NCBI GenBank assembly: GCA_030646655.1
Contig: JAUSLB010000127.1
Location: 1-5,279 of the forward strand
Reading direction: 5' to 3'
Source of the DNA: Deltaproteobacteria bacterium
Lineage (GTDB): Bacteria; Desulfobacterota; GWC2-55-46
DNA: 5,279 bases
The notes under the pieces were generated by a model, which was not told the origin of the DNA, searched no databases, and worked only from the letters and a program-made list of their open reading frames with translations. Within the stretch, counting starts at the first letter, position 1, and every line of letters begins with the position of its first letter. Below, piece by piece: positions 4,830 through 5,279 of the stretch. The translations under genes and the position numbers were made by a program.

Positions 4830-5279
4830 TTAGAATCCCATGTTCCTCAGGAACTCCTTCTCGAAATGCGCCGAGCCTGAGAGGGAGACATACTTGGCTT
4901 CCTTTGCTATCTCCTCTGCCTCGGCTTTTTTATCGTCCTGTAAGGCAAGCACAGCGCCGTTTAAGGCCGCGTCGCCGACGAACTCGACTTTGCCGAGCCA
5001 ATCTTTTTCGAGTATGCCGACGGTTGAAAGCCCGCCTTCCTTCAGATTGCTCCCGAACGCGCCCGCGATATAGACCTTTTTAATTTCAGCAGGCCCTATC
5101 TTCGCCTTTTTTAATAGTATCGACACCCCGGCCCTTATCGCGGACTTCGCGGCCTGTAGCGCCCTTATGTCATTTTGAGTAACGGCTATCTCTTTGCCCG
5201 CGCCCCTGTAAAGGATAAATGAGTTCCCGTCCTTCCCCCCCTTAATCCTGCCCGACAGGTTGTCGGCGGCCTCGTCCCT
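4830..5279 (-). CDS. C-terminal part of a RACo-like corrinoid activation ATPase (DUF4445/ASKHA), partial
   Basis: The frame is open to the window edge, so the N-terminus is missing; 149 residues remain. A GTG at 5126 is only an internal valine, because the reading frame and family sequence continue upstream of it. In the fragment, TQNDIRALQAAKSAIRAG at 34-51, VYIAGAFG at 69-76 and FVGDAALNGA at 100-109 are typical of the C-terminal ASKHA domain of the RACo/COG3894 family, whose full-length members usually start with a 2Fe-2S ferredoxin domain. Known members use ATP to drive reduction of Co(II) to Co(I) in corrinoid methyl-carrier proteins, for example the corrinoid iron-sulfur protein of the Wood-Ljungdahl pathway or methyltransferase systems. 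Which partner applies here cannot be told. The third motif has Asp (VGDAAL) where I expect Asn. The gene ends 39 bases before purH on the same strand. Confidence 0.85.
   Translation of the reverse strand, partial: RDEAADNLSGRIKGGKDGNSFILYRGAGKEIAVTQNDIRALQAAKSAIRAGVSILLKKAKIGPAEIKKVYIAGAFGSNLKEGGLSTVGILEKDWLGKVEFVGDAALNGAVLALQDDKKAEAEEIAKEAKYVSLSGSAHFEKEFLRNMGF

Noticed and set aside
5124..5126. GTG as the start of a 98-residue protein
   Set aside because: The frame continues upstream to the window edge and encodes the family motif TQNDIRALQAAKSAIRAG. The GTG is an internal valine of a longer protein.

Overview
The window is a run of bacterial genes, all on the minus strand. Reading in the direction of transcription (high to low coordinates) they are: the C-terminal part of a RACo-like corrinoid-activation ATPase (cut by the window edge at 5279), purH, purD, purE, and a YrdC/Sua5-family threonylcarbamoyl-AMP synthase (tsaC). 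The genes are ordinary, complete housekeeping genes except for the cut one. Codon use (frequent ATA for Ile, AGG for Arg), the protein wording and the RACo-type protein suggest an anaerobic bacterium of the Desulfobacterota/deltaproteobacterial or Nitrospirota kind. That is an inference from style, not a proven placement.

Layout: 4830-5279 RACo-like C-terminus; 39 bp gap; 3207-4790 purH; 63 bp gap; 1857-3143 purD; 238 bp repeat-rich gap; 1121-1618 purE; a gap of about 250 bp that is almost wholly a repeat element; 256-873 (or -927) tsaC; 1-255 more repeats, a G-rich tract and a possible outward promoter. The two upstream gaps are short and contain no repeat, so RACo-like, purH and purD look like one transcription unit. 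The purD-purE and purE-tsaC gaps, and the region after tsaC, are filled with palindromes and copies of a short motif around ACTTTTTCAGCAnCCTG.

Function: PurD makes glycinamide ribonucleotide, PurE moves the carboxyl group that yields CAIR, and PurH performs the last two steps to IMP using 10-formyl-tetrahydrofolate. Three proteins of de novo purine synthesis are therefore clustered. The RACo-like protein would reactivate a corrinoid protein in one-carbon (methyl-tetrahydrofolate) metabolism, so it shares the folate pool with PurH. TsaC makes the threonylcarbamoyl-AMP used for the t6A37 modification of ANN-decoding tRNAs.

The most interesting part is the non-coding DNA. A MITE-like block (about 883-1125) has imperfect inverted ends. 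It supplies the stop codon of purE at one end and the start region of tsaC at the other. It contains several hairpins, two of them mutually exclusive, and a 50-codon ORF whose stop overlaps a candidate TTG start of tsaC. The purD-purE gap is a second composite, flanked by inverted arrays of ACGGTC-like hexamers. I found no CRISPR array, tRNA, rRNA, transposase or obviously novel protein system.
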